Shown here: piece by piece, positions 35,485 to 45,378 of the stretch
Layout: every line of letters starts with the position of its first letter
How positions within the stretch are numbered: position 1 is the first letter of the stretch
Source of the DNA: Nemertoderma westbladi
Taxonomy: Eukaryota; Xenacoelomorpha; Nemertodermatida; Nemertodermatidae
Assembly: GCA_032718475.1 (NCBI GenBank)
Contig: JAUCBJ010005047.1
Location: forward strand, 18,479 to 82,478
DNA: 64,000 bases
Direction: 5' to 3'
Made by a program: the position numbers and the translations under genes
The notes under the pieces: generated by a model
Told to the model about the DNA's origin: nothing
Databases searched by the model: none
What the model saw: the letters and a program-made list of their open reading frames with translations, nothing else

Positions 35485-35850
35485 GTATTATCTGATTAGT
35501 GATTATTACTCCTATCAGCCTATTGAAAAGTTTTATTTTCAAATATTTTTTGTGCAAAAAGTCTTGCGCCGGCTTGGTGAAAAGCTACCTACGCCAGCAA
35601 TTCAAAAATCGCGCCGAGCGCAGCATCTCTCTGCAGCTCTGCGCCTGCCAGCCACAGCCAGCGCCAACCCTTTCAGAACTTTACCCAGCAGCCCGGTCTG
35701 CAGGTGTAGCATCTAGCATATTTTTTTGCCAGCCAGCCAGCCCGCTCCCGGCAGCCCAGCGCAAGTTGAAATCAGAAGTGCAAACCTTATAAAACTTTTC
35801 AATAGGCAGATAGGGCAGTAGGGATTATTACAACGTATTTCAGTAGGCCT
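35485..35850. repeat. Small inverted repeat (~40-bp arms, ~370 bp overall)
   Basis: 'gcctattgaaaagttttat' near 35517 is the reverse complement of 'ataaaacttttcaataggc' near 35789, and similarity extends outward with gaps ('acgta...gattatta' against 'taatcc...acgttgt'). The interior is unusually GC-rich for this region (35565-35770, many 'cagcc' motifs) and has no supported gene. Confidence 0.55.
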
Positions 35851-36779
35851 ATTATTAAATATGTTGTAGGCCTAATTCGTTGTTATTGTTCATATTTTAC
35901 AGTTTTAATTGCGTAAATTTTAGCTGATTTGACAGTCAGGGAGATCATCAATTTTGGGGTTACCTCAAATTTCGATTTCTGGTAATAGACTGTCGAAAAT
36001 TGGGGTTTTTTGTTCAAATTTGAGGTATTTTTAGGCTCATAATATCGAGTGTTGCTGCGACTTAGGGAAACTGTTGGAGCAACTTCTACTTTTAATATGT
36101 TAAAATATAATGTAAAATAAGAACTTTTATCGATGCAATAAAATATTTCACCGATGCAAACATGCTTTTATTGGGGGCGAAAATTGAAATTTGAGGTTAA
36201 ACCTCAAATTTGAGAAAAAACCTCAAATTTCGCCAGTCTTTACAACATCACCAGCTGCCAGCAGACCAGCCTGCCAGCAGTAGGGTGTAGCAGTAGGCTT
36301 TGCTGCTTAGTGCCTATAGAGCTTGGTGAGAATGGGTGACCAGTGTAACCTGTGACATGACATTACATGTATGCAGGGTAGGCTTAGCTTAACCTTACAG
36401 CACAGCAACTTACAGTCAATAACTTTAATGATTGTTAACTCCATTAGTGATTGGCTGATTGGTGAGAATAATGCAGAAGACTAGAGAAATTCGCTATCCT
36501 TACAGCCTTACTGTTGGTAAGAAGAACAGTAGACCAAATCCTCACTGTTGCGAGATTCAAGCTCACACAGCTGCAGTCACAGACTCAGGAAGGCCTACTA
36601 TATCTTGTAGATGTTGAATCAATTCCAGAATTTGGAAGTTTACATATTCTGGCATTCATCTGTTCTGATCATCATTCACATCACACATCTTCGGAAAACA
36701 AATATGTTTTCTGGTTGTTGATGTTCTCTTTAAAACTTTGTATATATATCAAATGAAGCCATTCCTCTCCTGACAGCCT

Positions 36780-37404
36780 GAAGACTTATGTAATATTCGC
36801 CTGCCCTAGCTCTATCTGTCAATTGGAATACTGTACCATCATTCTTCCACAGTTTGGAGCCCATTTCTAGACAAATGTTGCCGCAAAGGTTGATGTGGTT
36901 CATACAATATATGTGAACTTGATTATTTTGTTAGTTATTCTATACGACTGGAGACTCTAAAGTTGGAACCACTACCTACTGCAGTATGCAATAATACATC
37001 AATTAAAGTTCAATTTGATAATGTGCTTTAAACTTATATGTAAAGATCTAAACCTGATCCTCCATTACAACAATGTGCAACATCCTCACAGACTATTTTA
37101 ATATCCCAGCCAGACACCCAATGCAATCATGACCTGGCCATATATATAAAATTATGAAGCAAAGGCCATGCCCCGCCCATCTGCCCATGTTGCCATGTCT
37201 GCATGTTCCATACATCACCTCTTCTTTATCAGGGTCATTAACATATGGAACATGCTGGACCTGGAACACAGTAGAATCATCATCATCACTAATCGCTTTT
37301 CTTTTAAACAGTCTTTAGACTCTGCTTTCTTATCAAGACATCTGAAATGTTTTAGAAATCTAAGTGACTGTTTGTTTATACTATGCATACATACATCCTT
37401 TTAA
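36780..37404 (+). pseudogene. Very decayed LINE C-terminal fragment (tentative)
   Basis: The plus strand gives an open stretch at 37168-37404 with 'LFFIRVINIWNMLDLEH' and 'NRFSFKQSLDSAFLSRH', resembling the common LINE ORF2 ending (F-x-R-V-I-N-x-W-N-x-L-P ... F-K-x-x-L-D). Upstream, about 36780-36990 yields 'LKTYVIF' and 'LEYCTIILPQFGAHF' with stops, resembling the 'YVRPxLEYxxxVWSP' block. The evidence is weak, and the order is consistent with a LINE relic captured inside the 35933-38557 element. Confidence 0.35.
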
Positions 37405-37624
37405 ATTGACCTTATCACTGACCAGAATCATTTATAACTTGGGCAAAAAGTATAACCTTTTTCACTACCCTATTCTCGAGGCTTTATCTAACCTCTGGAG
37501 TACACCTTGCAGGCACTAAAGTTGCATTGCAATAGTGTGTAGGAATGGATTTTGCTCAAATTTCGATCAAAAATTTTGATCAACACATTCAATGAAATTG
37601 TAGAAATTCCACCAAAAATATTTT

Positions 37625-37884
37625 GGCACTTGTGTCAAATCAAATACGTGACCCTCCTAATCTGCTAATCCTGAAATCACCAGCTAATCCTGAAATTTAG
37701 TGCAGGTGATATCAATATTCCTAGCACTTGTTTATTGTTTTTTGGTTACTTTCAACTCACCTCTGTAACCTGCTCCTTTGCTAACCCTGTAACCGGGCAC
37801 TAGTGAAAGTAACTTTAGTTTCTAAGGTGATTTCAGGATTAGCAGATTAGGAGCTAGGAGGGTCCCCTATTTGACACAAGTGCC
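37625..37884. mobile_element. 260-bp MITE with ~60-bp terminal inverted repeats
   Basis: 'ggcacttgtgtcaaat' at 37625 and 'atttgacacaagtgcc' at 37869-37884 are perfect inverted termini. Pairing continues through 'gaccctcctaa' and 'tctgctaatcctgaaatcac' on the left and their complements on the right (37827-37868), with a short indel. Total length and absence of any frame fit a miniature inverted-repeat element. It is nested in the 35933-38557 element. No clear target-site duplication. Confidence 0.75.
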
Positions 37885-38699
37885 ATGTTTTATTTTACTT
37901 TTTTTACCGGGAGAAAAAAGTAAAATCAATGCAAAATTATGGCTCTATGGTACATTATTATGTGGCAATATTATTCAATATAGGTTGCTGTGTTGCCGAC
38001 TTTGCAAAAGTTGTGCCCAACAAAAAGTTACAATATTCAGATATTATGGGGACAACTTTTTCCCTACCAGTAGGGAAAAAAAGTAGGCCTACTACTTTTT
38101 CTCCCGATTTTAGGGCACATTCAAGCAAAAAAGTAACAATATAAAAATATAAGTTCTTTAAGCTCTGTACTTCGTTTTATATGTCTACCATCTGATCATA
38201 CCACCCCACTCAGCCACTGCACCACTACCAGTAGCCTTTTTAAGTATAAGCCTTTTTAAACTAATACTGATACTGAATATGTTTTAAATATTATATTTCA
38301 CAACACTCAGACACTAGGCCTACATCAGTTTATTTTTTTACCTTTGCAATACAGTTGAGTAACAAGCTAACAACTACTGAACTAAGCCAACTATGACTTC
38401 TGTCTGTATCTGACTATGCTGCTATGAAATTCAAATTTGGGGTAAAACTCAAATTTATAGAATTAACCTAACCTTGTATTAAATTTGAGGTATTTCCAAA
38501 ATTGGGTCTATAATTTGAAATTTGAGGTATTCTCAAATTTGATGATCTCCCTGACTGTTTGATGTCTACCGGTAATAAAAAATTATAATTACCAGTACAA
38601 TAAATTCTTCCAACAACTGGCCTAACATACCAGCATACAGACATACCACCGGTACTTGTTTTGAACTGTCTCACTGTCAGACTACTGAGAGGTACCCTA

Positions 38700-38816
38700 C
38701 CCTACGGGTATATCTTTTGCGTAGAAGTATAGCCTACATAGAGGCTTCATGTAGGTTGTAGGTATGTGTAGCCTACATGTAGATGCACGTGTAGGGCTGT
38801 AGGGTGAATGTAGGTA
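38700..38816 (-). repeat. Dispersed repeat, uninterrupted copy
   Basis: About 110 bp ('gtatatcttttgcgtaga', 'gcctacatgtagatgcacgt', 'gtagggtgaatg') are the reverse complement of 41554-41655. This copy retains 'gaatgTAggtaggtgta', which corresponds to the junction of the other copy before the 40299-41551 element inserted. Confidence 0.85.
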
Positions 38817-40065
38817 GGTGTAGTCCCATAGATATTAATGTAATTTATGGGTCAACTTGCAGTAACGTGATACACGGTCGTCAATCAGGATGTATGGCAA
38901 TAATCTCTGATCTCCACGGTACAATACGGTACATCAACATGCAGACCTGTCTGCTATCAGACAACAGGTTTTACTGCATACTGCAGTACTGTATAAATAT
39001 CAAACATCGCGTTCTGATTATACTAAAGTCCCTTACTCGTCATAAATATTATGCCCTAATAAATTTGAGTATGCTAACGCCACGAAAGGCATCGTTCCAT
39101 TAGATTAACTCGTTCTGATTTATATGTTTATTGAGTAAGAGTAACCTAAACAATAACAGCCATCATCGCGGGGATTATAGTCTACCATCGCAGAAACCCT
39201 GACCCCCCTCTGCCCCTCTTTATCTGTTTATCAACCATACATCCATGGGACTTGAACAGTACTTCAGCATTGAAATGTTTTGGACGTTTTGTTTTGAAAG
39301 TAAAAATATAGAAGTCTGGAAGTTTTGTTTGTTTTAATTTTTCAGGCAGTCACATTCCACCAACCAGCAACAGTCCCATCCCTTCCCACTATCCCGCGGA
39401 CCACCACACTCTGACACTGTTTCATTGTAAAGTATTCCCATCTCGATGATGGGAATTAATCAGTAATCCGATGGGATTCAAATCCCATCTCGAAGTAACA
39501 GCAAAACAATAACACGAAAGTCAATAGCTTTACAGTTATATTTGATTGCATTGAAAGTTAATAGAAAGAAAAAGTTAAATTGCATATCCATTAAAATATC
39601 ATGAAATTGATACGGCAGTTTAGTAGATTAAAACGGCCACAGCAAGATTTATAAAATGAAAAATAAGTAAAATCAGCACAGCACACAATATTATCAATAT
39701 AGACATTGAAGACAATTTAATAAACAAATACTATAAAAAAATATCTACTATAACAACCAATACATGATATATATAATATATATACATCAGCGACTACCAT
39801 CGCCACTCTGGTTCAATCAGTCAGTCCGGTATCATTGTTAGCGTTTTGTTGAATTACCCACTCATCCTCAGACCCTCATATGGACACCGACGACAAGCTC
39901 TAACCCTAACCGTTAGTCGATTCCTCCTTGACTGGAAACATCAGGTTCGGGCCGTTCGGCCCATACAAAGTCATTAGCCTCCATGCCTGAACCCGCAGGA
40001 TCATAAGATCTACAGTATGTATCGGTATATCGTTCAGTCGTTTTTTCCTTTGTCAGTACTGTAGT
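38817..40065. other. Unique AT-rich DNA
   Basis: No gene recognised in about 1.25 kb. A short 'aaatcccatctcg' motif at 39479 recurs at 54473. A small palindromic stretch, 'tcccatctcgatgatggga', lies near 39436. Frames here lack family resemblance. Confidence 0.55.
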
Positions 40066-40079
40066 ATTGATAGGCTCCG

Positions 40080-40245
40080 TCTCGTGGGTATTCAGGGGAC
40101 CCCCATTCGACGTATTCGCATCTCCTCCTGGTTGTTTCGGGTACCACGCCAGCCATATGCGCATCTCTTCGTGGTTGTTCCGGGTACCACCCCCGTTCGC
40201 CGCATTCGCATCTCATCGAGGAAGTTCGGGTCCGGGTACCCCGTG
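40080..40245. repeat. Degenerate ~55-bp tandem repeat
   Basis: Three imperfect units contain 'gggtaccac', 'cgcattcgcatctc' and 'tggttgttccgg'-like blocks. The region is GC-richer than its surroundings. Antisense and sense frames across it are repeat-driven and not supported as genes. Confidence 0.5.
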
Positions 40246-40298
40246 TAGGCCTATTCATTCATCATTGTTGTTTTTAAAGACCTACCTACACCTACCTA

Positions 40299-41551
40299 CA
40301 GTCCCTATCTCATTCTGAATATTATTTCTCAAACTGGGTATCATTTCTCAAACCTTTTAGTAATGTTAGTCAACGGAGAATTTCAGTAGGTAAGACTGGG
40401 GTAAGAGTTGAGAATTCAGAAAGATGCAGCCAGCTCAATCTAACTCAAACTAGAGTCTGGCGCCATGGTTTGAGCAAGGTTGACTTCCAACTGTGCCATG
40501 CCATACTCAGCACTACTCTTCCTGTACGGGATGGATAATTACTCTGGTTGAGTGAGGCACCACATGGGGAAGTGGCCTCTTTCTGTTGCTTGGGCTCTTG
40601 AGTTAATGGGTTGAATTACATCATCTGCTGGCTTGGGTGTGTCTCATAAAAGATATGTCAATCACGCAGTTCCTTTCTGGGCTTTACTAAATGTATGTTG
40701 TTAACTAAACCACACTGACTTGGTCTGTTTGTAGAGAAAGTTTTAATCTGGGAATATTGTTGTGGGAAATTGGTGTTCTGTTGTCTGTCTGTTTGATGTC
40801 AATTGGTGCCTTACAAGACATATCAGTTTAAAAATCTAATGGTTAATTAAGAATTATTAGTGCATATGGGACCTCGCAACCCCCCCCCCCCCCCCCCCTC
40901 CCATAAATATGACCCTGTCTATAATTACAGAGGTTTCCTCTGGCCCCTTTGCCCGGTATACCCACACCCGGATGTATTGCGAATAATTGTGTTGACGATG
41001 TAATAGAGAATTAAACATTAGTAAAACATTAAAGTTAAACGTTAGAAACATTTGCGAAATATACGCGACATTAAAATAAATTTATAAAATTGGTTGGTTA
41101 TATTATATGGTTATATTTTAATGTGAAATAACGTTAATATGTTATGAGTCATACATACTTAATAAATGTAATAAAAAATTAATAAATCTTCAGTTTAATA
41201 ATTTAGCATATAATTTTTTTATTCTGAAATTTAAAAATAAATTGAGTCACTGAGTCTGCAACTTAATTCTCACTGTCTACTGGAGTTAATTACACACAAA
41301 CAAATCAAGTTTAGGGCATGTTATAACAGCAGGAGACCATCAAACCCGTAGGCAGAGTATAACAGAAGCGAGTGGGCCATTAAACACAGACAGCTTGTTG
41401 TATGAACGCTACACAGTACACAGTGCACAGTGGGTGGTTACGCGAGTTTGAGTTGGGTTTGAGTAAACCAGACAGGTTTGAGTTAGTAAGAGTGAGGTAA
41501 GAGAAAAGGTACCCAGTTTGAGAAACGGCAGCTAGAATGAGATAGGGACTG
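40299..41551. mobile_element. Tc1/mariner-like non-autonomous element with TA target duplication
   Basis: Termini CAGTCCCTATCTCATTCT (40299-40316) and its exact complement (41534-41551) are each flanked by TA (40297-40298 and 41552-41553). Inverted similarity continues with 'tttctcaaactgggta' (about 40327-40342 and 41508-41523). CAGT ends beside TA duplications are typical of the Tc1/mariner superfamily. The 1253-bp interior has no transposase frame but contains a 19-bp C run (40880-40898). A related repeat copy at 38700-38816 appears to preserve the empty site at TA 38811-38812. Confidence 0.75.
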
Positions 41552-41553
41552 TA

Positions 41554-41655
41554 CATTCACCCTACACGTGCATCTACATGTAGGCTACACATACCTACAT
41601 GTAGCCTCTATGTAGGCTATACCTCTACGCAAAAGATATACCCCTACCCTACCCA
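41554..41655 (+). repeat. Dispersed repeat, copy interrupted by the Tc1/mariner-like element
   Basis: Matches 38700-38810 in inverted orientation over about 100 bp. Its other side ('tacacctacc') lies at 40287-40296, on the far side of the inserted element. Confidence 0.8.
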
Positions 41656-41890
41656 GGCAGCCAGGGTACTGGCAGACCGGATTCTGACATAACTGCAATA
41701 CCGGTATCGTCAGACCGTTTACTACTTCAATCATTAATAGTGGGGATTTCGGTTTTCTTATTATTTTTCTTAAGGAATCGAATCCTCGTTCGATATATTT
41801 CAGTTTCCCCAAATATATGAACACATATAACAACTTAAAATCTATATTTAATATATTTGATTATTGTATAAAGAGCAACTATCGGAATGT
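41656..41890. other. Unique AT-rich DNA
   Basis: No gene or repeat recognised. It includes one TACCGGTA octamer at 41699. Confidence 0.5.
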
Positions 41891-42262
41891 AGGAAATTAT
41901 ATTATATTATTTGGTGTCCGGAGACAACACAGTCATAAAAGCGAAAATAAGTACAGATGTAAACAAGCATAAAATAATACAATTTACAGTTATAACGTGC
42001 TCATCCCCAGCGACTTATGCTATGGCTAAAAATTGCAATTTAAAATATAGAAACACAAATAAGTAATGCTACATATTATACATATACATACGTACAAATC
42101 ACATTATAAAACTATTCGGTTATATCTCATAAAACGCAAAATCACATAAAACGGTTATATTTAAGATGGGAATTAAAATCAATGGTTAAAATATTTGTTT
42201 TAAAAGTTTCTAAAGAAGCAGACGCGACGACACTTTCTGGCAATGAGTTCCATATCGAATAT
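41891..42262 (-). pseudogene. LINE family B 3' fragment
   Basis: The minus strand ends in 'PYGYSIWNSLPESVVASAS' and 'LETFKTNILTIDFNSHL', a LINE ORF2 C-terminus, followed by about 250 bp of 3' UTR. Its terminal part ('ttatttggtgtccggagaca', 'gtcataaaagcg') matches the 3' end of the LINE at 46717-47750. It abuts, head to head, the plus-strand LINE at 42263. Confidence 0.7.
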
Positions 42263-42270
42263 CCATATGG

Positions 42271-43059
42271 ATGTACTCCACAGAAACGGCTCTGATATTC
42301 GCTGATACGGTTATCCGAAAGGGAATCGATGCGGGAAAACTAACAGGCATTGTTACAATCGACCTAAAAAAGGCATTTGATACTGTAAACCACGATAACC
42401 TGTTAGAAAAACTCAAAGCGATGGGTGCCTCACCTAAAACAAAAGAATGGTTTAGATCGTACTTAACTGGAAGAAAACAGTATGTGTCAATAGGAAATGC
42501 TAAATCTACCACACGTCCAGTAATCCATGGAGTACCACAAGGGTCAGTCTTGGGAGTTCTATTGTTCCAGGGGAATGTCAATGACTTCCACATTGTGATT
42601 GAAGATGATACTCTTGACCCGGTATTTGCAGATGATACAAATCTAATGAAATCGGATAGAGACGCAGAAACTATATCCAAGTCATTAAGCGCTACAATGG
42701 ACCGTGTTCTTGACTGGTGCATTCAAAACAAGTTAACCATTAACTTTGACAAAACATTCGCTATTCTTATTGGATCCCACCAGCGAATTGCAGCTTCCCC
42801 GAAGTTAGAAGTATATTGTGATGGCCGGAAGATTGAGAATGCGACATCAATTACATACCTCGGTTCTGATATAAACCAATGTTTGACTGGTATCGAAATG
42901 GCCTCCAAAGTAATCAGTAAATGCAACAAACGCCTAAAGTTTTTGCATCGATATGGAAGTGTCTTGGATAAATTTACGCGTCATACTACCTTTTATGAAC
43001 TAGTACATTTTATCAATATTTTAGCGTCCTATGTTTCACAAATTTTAACAAACCTTTAA
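42271..43059 (+). pseudogene. LINE family A reverse transcriptase, partial ORF2
   Basis: The open frame of 262 residues starts just upstream of palm motif A: 'STETALIFADTVIRKGIDAG', 'VTIDLKKAFDTVNHDNLLEK', motif B 'HGVPQGSVLGVLLFQGNVND', motif C 'PVFADDTNLM' with both catalytic Asp retained, and thumb 'LTINFDKTFAILIGSHQR' and 'SITYLGSDINQCLTG'. It then decays after 'KRLKFLHRYGS'. In motif B the usual L-F-x-x-Y-I-N-D is altered to QGNVND. The copy lacks endonuclease and C-terminus and cannot be autonomous. It is related to the minus-strand relic at 32780-33480. Confidence 0.82.
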
Positions 43060-43176
43060 CGAATTTTATCAATCTTTTAAGAGTACTACATTTTATCAAC
43101 GAACTTTCATAACTTTTTTACCTTGCGTGACTCTTTACCTAGCTTTAAATATTAGAGTATGAAAATTATTATAGGA

Positions 43177-43205
43177 CCCTCATGGAAACGAGGTATATAC
43201 CTCAT
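43177..43205 (+). other. 3'-UTR hairpin of family A LINE (copy 2)
   Basis: 'accctcatggaaacgaggta' followed by 'tatacctcatgagg' can form a stem between cctcatg/catgagg and gaggtata/tatacctc alternatives. The same layout occurs at 32386-32415 and 43855-43895. Confidence 0.55.
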
Positions 43206-43250
43206 GAGGCTATCCTTACACCAGAACCTTGGAATTGGAATTGGAATTTT

Positions 43251-43850
43251 TTATTTCACATTAAATCAGTTAAAAACAAGCACTAAAGATAGCATTAAAA
43301 TATAACATATGAAGTGTAAGGAAAAGCAAAGGCAACAAACCAATGTACAGTATGGTATTCAACATGTCCTAGAAAAAGTATTTTAACGGAAAACAGTACA
43401 AAACAAACATAGATAAATAAAATGACCTTCAATAATTTTTAAACACCATTTACAACAATTATGGTAAGACATTTCTATTTCAGGCTTTAGGACCAACAAA
43501 CTTAGTGGATACGAGATGAAAGGTGTAAGTGCAGCAACTATAAAATTATTGAAATTTTACTAAAAATTATTGTAATTATGAGAAGGAATTTAGGACCATA
43601 CGAAGACAGTGGATACGAGGTGCAAGGTATAAATAAAAGAAACAACAACAGAATAATTATAAAAACGTTCGACACCAATAAAATCTATATTTTATGAACT
43701 GTATTTATTTCTATTGTCTTACTAAAAATATTATTTACTGTAGTTATTTCTAATAAGTTTACCGCGGTAAGTTAGAAATTATAATAAATACACAATGCAT
43801 ATATTATATATACTGAGACTTAATTACAGAATTAAGCAGTGATTTGGCGT
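43251..43850. other. AT-rich DNA with a ~100-bp imperfect tandem duplication
   Basis: 'aggaccaacaaacttagtgg' / 'atacgagatgaaaggtgtaa' (about 43490) is repeated in diverged form at about 43590 ('aggaccatacgaagacagtg', 'gatacgaggtgcaaggta'). It probably belongs to the 3' UTR of one of the flanking LINEs. No gene. Confidence 0.45.
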
Positions 43851-44287
43851 CGAGGATAACCCCATGAGACTATGTCTCGTTTTCATGAGGGTCCTCACTA
43901 TATCAGGAAATATTCAAATCGATAAAGGTTCTATGAAGTTGATACATATAGTATTATAGTATGTTACATATGTACATTATTGCAAATAAGTTTAAGTCGA
44001 ATTGCAATAATTTAGGAAGAACTAAATAATATAAAACACAATTAGGCGAATAAATATAAATATTACTAATAACCATGACTAATTAATATCCATTAAGTTA
44101 AAATATTCTGGGCATAGGAGTTTCACTCATAACTTTTAGCAAGGAGTTTTCCTCCCTTCGGTTATCCCCTCCTCGTAAAATAAAATAAGAACATAAATAA
44201 AATAAAAACATAAAATAAAATAAAAACGTACTGTATATACATGAAATAGGTATTATCTTAAAAACAATCTTAAAGCATAAGAGTTTA
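43851..44287 (-). mobile_element. 3' part of a LINE split by an LTR retrotransposon
   Basis: Contains a third copy of the family A hairpin (43855-43895, minus strand). It continues to 'gcataagagttta' at 44287, where the LTR element begins. Joining this to 47771 restores an uninterrupted minus-strand LINE 3' region, and the 5-bp GTTTA is present on both sides of the LTR element. Confidence 0.65.
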
Positions 44288-44536
44288 TGTAGTGACATCA
44301 GGACTTCAGACTATATTATATGGCTCGCCCCATATACATAGGCCATGGGACTACTGATATATAGGACTCACGACAAACTGCAGTATTACGGTATTATTAT
44401 ATAGTTTGGCCTGGGGTATATCTCCGTACTGCATGCATCAGTACTGCATGCATTACCGGGATACATTTGCACTTCTGTACGTTGGCACTTATATATTATA
44501 CAGCCAGATATGCTGATATATTATTACTTTACTACA
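44288..44536 (+). repeat. 5' LTR (249 bp)
   Basis: Starts TGTAGTGACATC and ends TTTACTACA (terminal TG...CA with inverted TGTAGT/ACTACA). It contains an internal duplication, 'actgcatgcatcagtactgc', near 44430. Promoter and polyadenylation elements are not resolvable by eye. Confidence 0.95.
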
Positions 44537-44551
44537 TGGCGCTGCGAGTAG
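44537..44551 (+). promoter_or_regulatory. Candidate primer-binding site
   Basis: Immediately after the LTR, 'tggcgctgcgagtag' begins with TGG, as expected for complementarity to a tRNA 3' CCA end. I cannot assign the tRNA without a database. Confidence 0.55.
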
Positions 44552-44601
44552 CTCTATCTACGATCCGCCGGGGATCAATATAGACTCCAGCAGCTGATAC
44601 G

Positions 44602-45378
44602 ATGTCGGTCGCCGGCGACACCGAATGGCTGGACCTCACCCCGGAGGAAATACAGCAGCTGGACCGTCAGTCGCTGCTACAGTATTGTGCTGACGCCGGA
44701 GTTCATTACGACGGCCGAACTTCCACCCTAAACCTCCGCAAACGTTTAATCGCAACAATATCGGACGACACCCCCACGATCCCACGTACTCCGGATTTCG
44801 CGATGATCCTCGCTAAACAACAGGCGGACTCGGATGCTCGCCTGGCTGCGGTTCTCGAGCAGACCGAGGTCCGCATGGCGGAGCAACAGGCCCGATCCGA
44901 CGCCCGGTTAATGGACCTCCTTGCCCAACTGGGTCGCCCCAACCCAGTTGATCCAGCAGTTGAACCTGCCGCCGGAGCAGCCGCCGCCGCTGCACCGGTA
45001 AACCGACGGCGTCTCATCGACGTCACAAACCTTGACAGACTCGACACTACCGTCGACCTGCCCGCTTTCCGCCGTTGGCGGAAAAGCTGGGATGTTAATG
45101 GACGTCGCCAGCAGGCGGAAACTTACCCGCGTGGGGAGCAAGTTTACGCCCTTATCTCTGCCCTCGGTTCTGACCTACAGGAGGTCGTGTCAGTCACCCT
45201 CCACATCGACCTGAACAGCGTCGATACAACCACCGAACGAATTCTCGATGGACTGCAGGCCCACCTCCGCTCCAAACGGAGCATCGCCTTGGACCGCCTC
45301 GCATTCCATAAACCTTTAAACGTCGACAGGGGCCCCAGGAACCCTTTGACGCGTTCCACGTCTCGTTGGTGGAATTAG
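44602..45378 (+). pseudogene. gag-like frame, N-terminal part
   Basis: The 258-residue frame starts at an ATG 65 bp after the LTR. It contains a SAP-like N-terminus ('LDRQSLLQYCADAGVHYDG', 'RLIATIS'), a helical 'ARLAAVLEQ' / 'ARSDARLMDLLAQL' segment, an Ala-rich linker, and a capsid-like region ('FRRWRKSWDVNGR', 'QVYALISALGSDLQEVV'). A one-base shift near 45325, in a caggggcccc stretch, moves the rest of gag to the frame that continues at 45366. This is a retrotransposon structural protein. Whether the shift is a mutation or an assembly homopolymer error cannot be told. Confidence 0.7.

Larger units (their letters stand above)
35933..38557. mobile_element. Probable non-autonomous DNA transposon, 5-bp TSD (TTTGA)
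   Basis: A perfect 19-bp terminal inverted repeat, 'cagtcagggagatcatcaa', occurs at 35933-35951 and, inverted, at 38539-38557. Each end is flanked by TTTGA (35928-35932 and 38558-38562). Inside each end the similarity continues through several 'acctcaaattt' / 'aaatttgaggt' subterminal repeats (to about 36235 on the left; 38420-38535 on the right). The interior holds a decayed LINE fragment and a 260-bp MITE, but no transposase frame. The superfamily is undetermined. Confidence 0.65.
42263..43250 (+). mobile_element. 5'-truncated, internally deleted LINE (family A)
   Basis: RT coding (42271-43059) is followed by decayed DNA, a 3'-UTR hairpin (43177-43205), and a (ggaatt)n-type tail at 43231-43250. 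The C-terminal half expected after the thumb is missing, so an internal deletion lies between about 43000 and 43100. Confidence 0.75.

Noticed and set aside
34905-35720. Several overlapping plus-strand frames of about 70-115 residues
   Set aside because: They run through the TACAAAA inverted arm, a poly-G tract and a CAGCC-rich patch. The composition explains the openness and no motif supports a gene.
36514-36756. 80-residue plus-strand open frame starting MVRRTVDQILTV
   Set aside because: No family resemblance, no splice context, and it lies inside a transposon with other decayed sequence.
35932-38558. hAT-type assignment based on CAG-starting termini
   Set aside because: hAT elements make 8-bp duplications; only 5 bp (TTTGA) match here, so the superfamily is left open.
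39902-39915. Telomere-like 'taaccctaacc'
   Set aside because: Only two hexamer-like iterations, internal in unique DNA. Expected by chance and not an interstitial telomere.
45300-45370. Programmed frameshift inside gag
   Set aside because: The shift lies in the middle of the capsid-like region at a caggggcccc homopolymer-like stretch, not at a gag-pol junction. A decay mutation or base-calling error is more likely.
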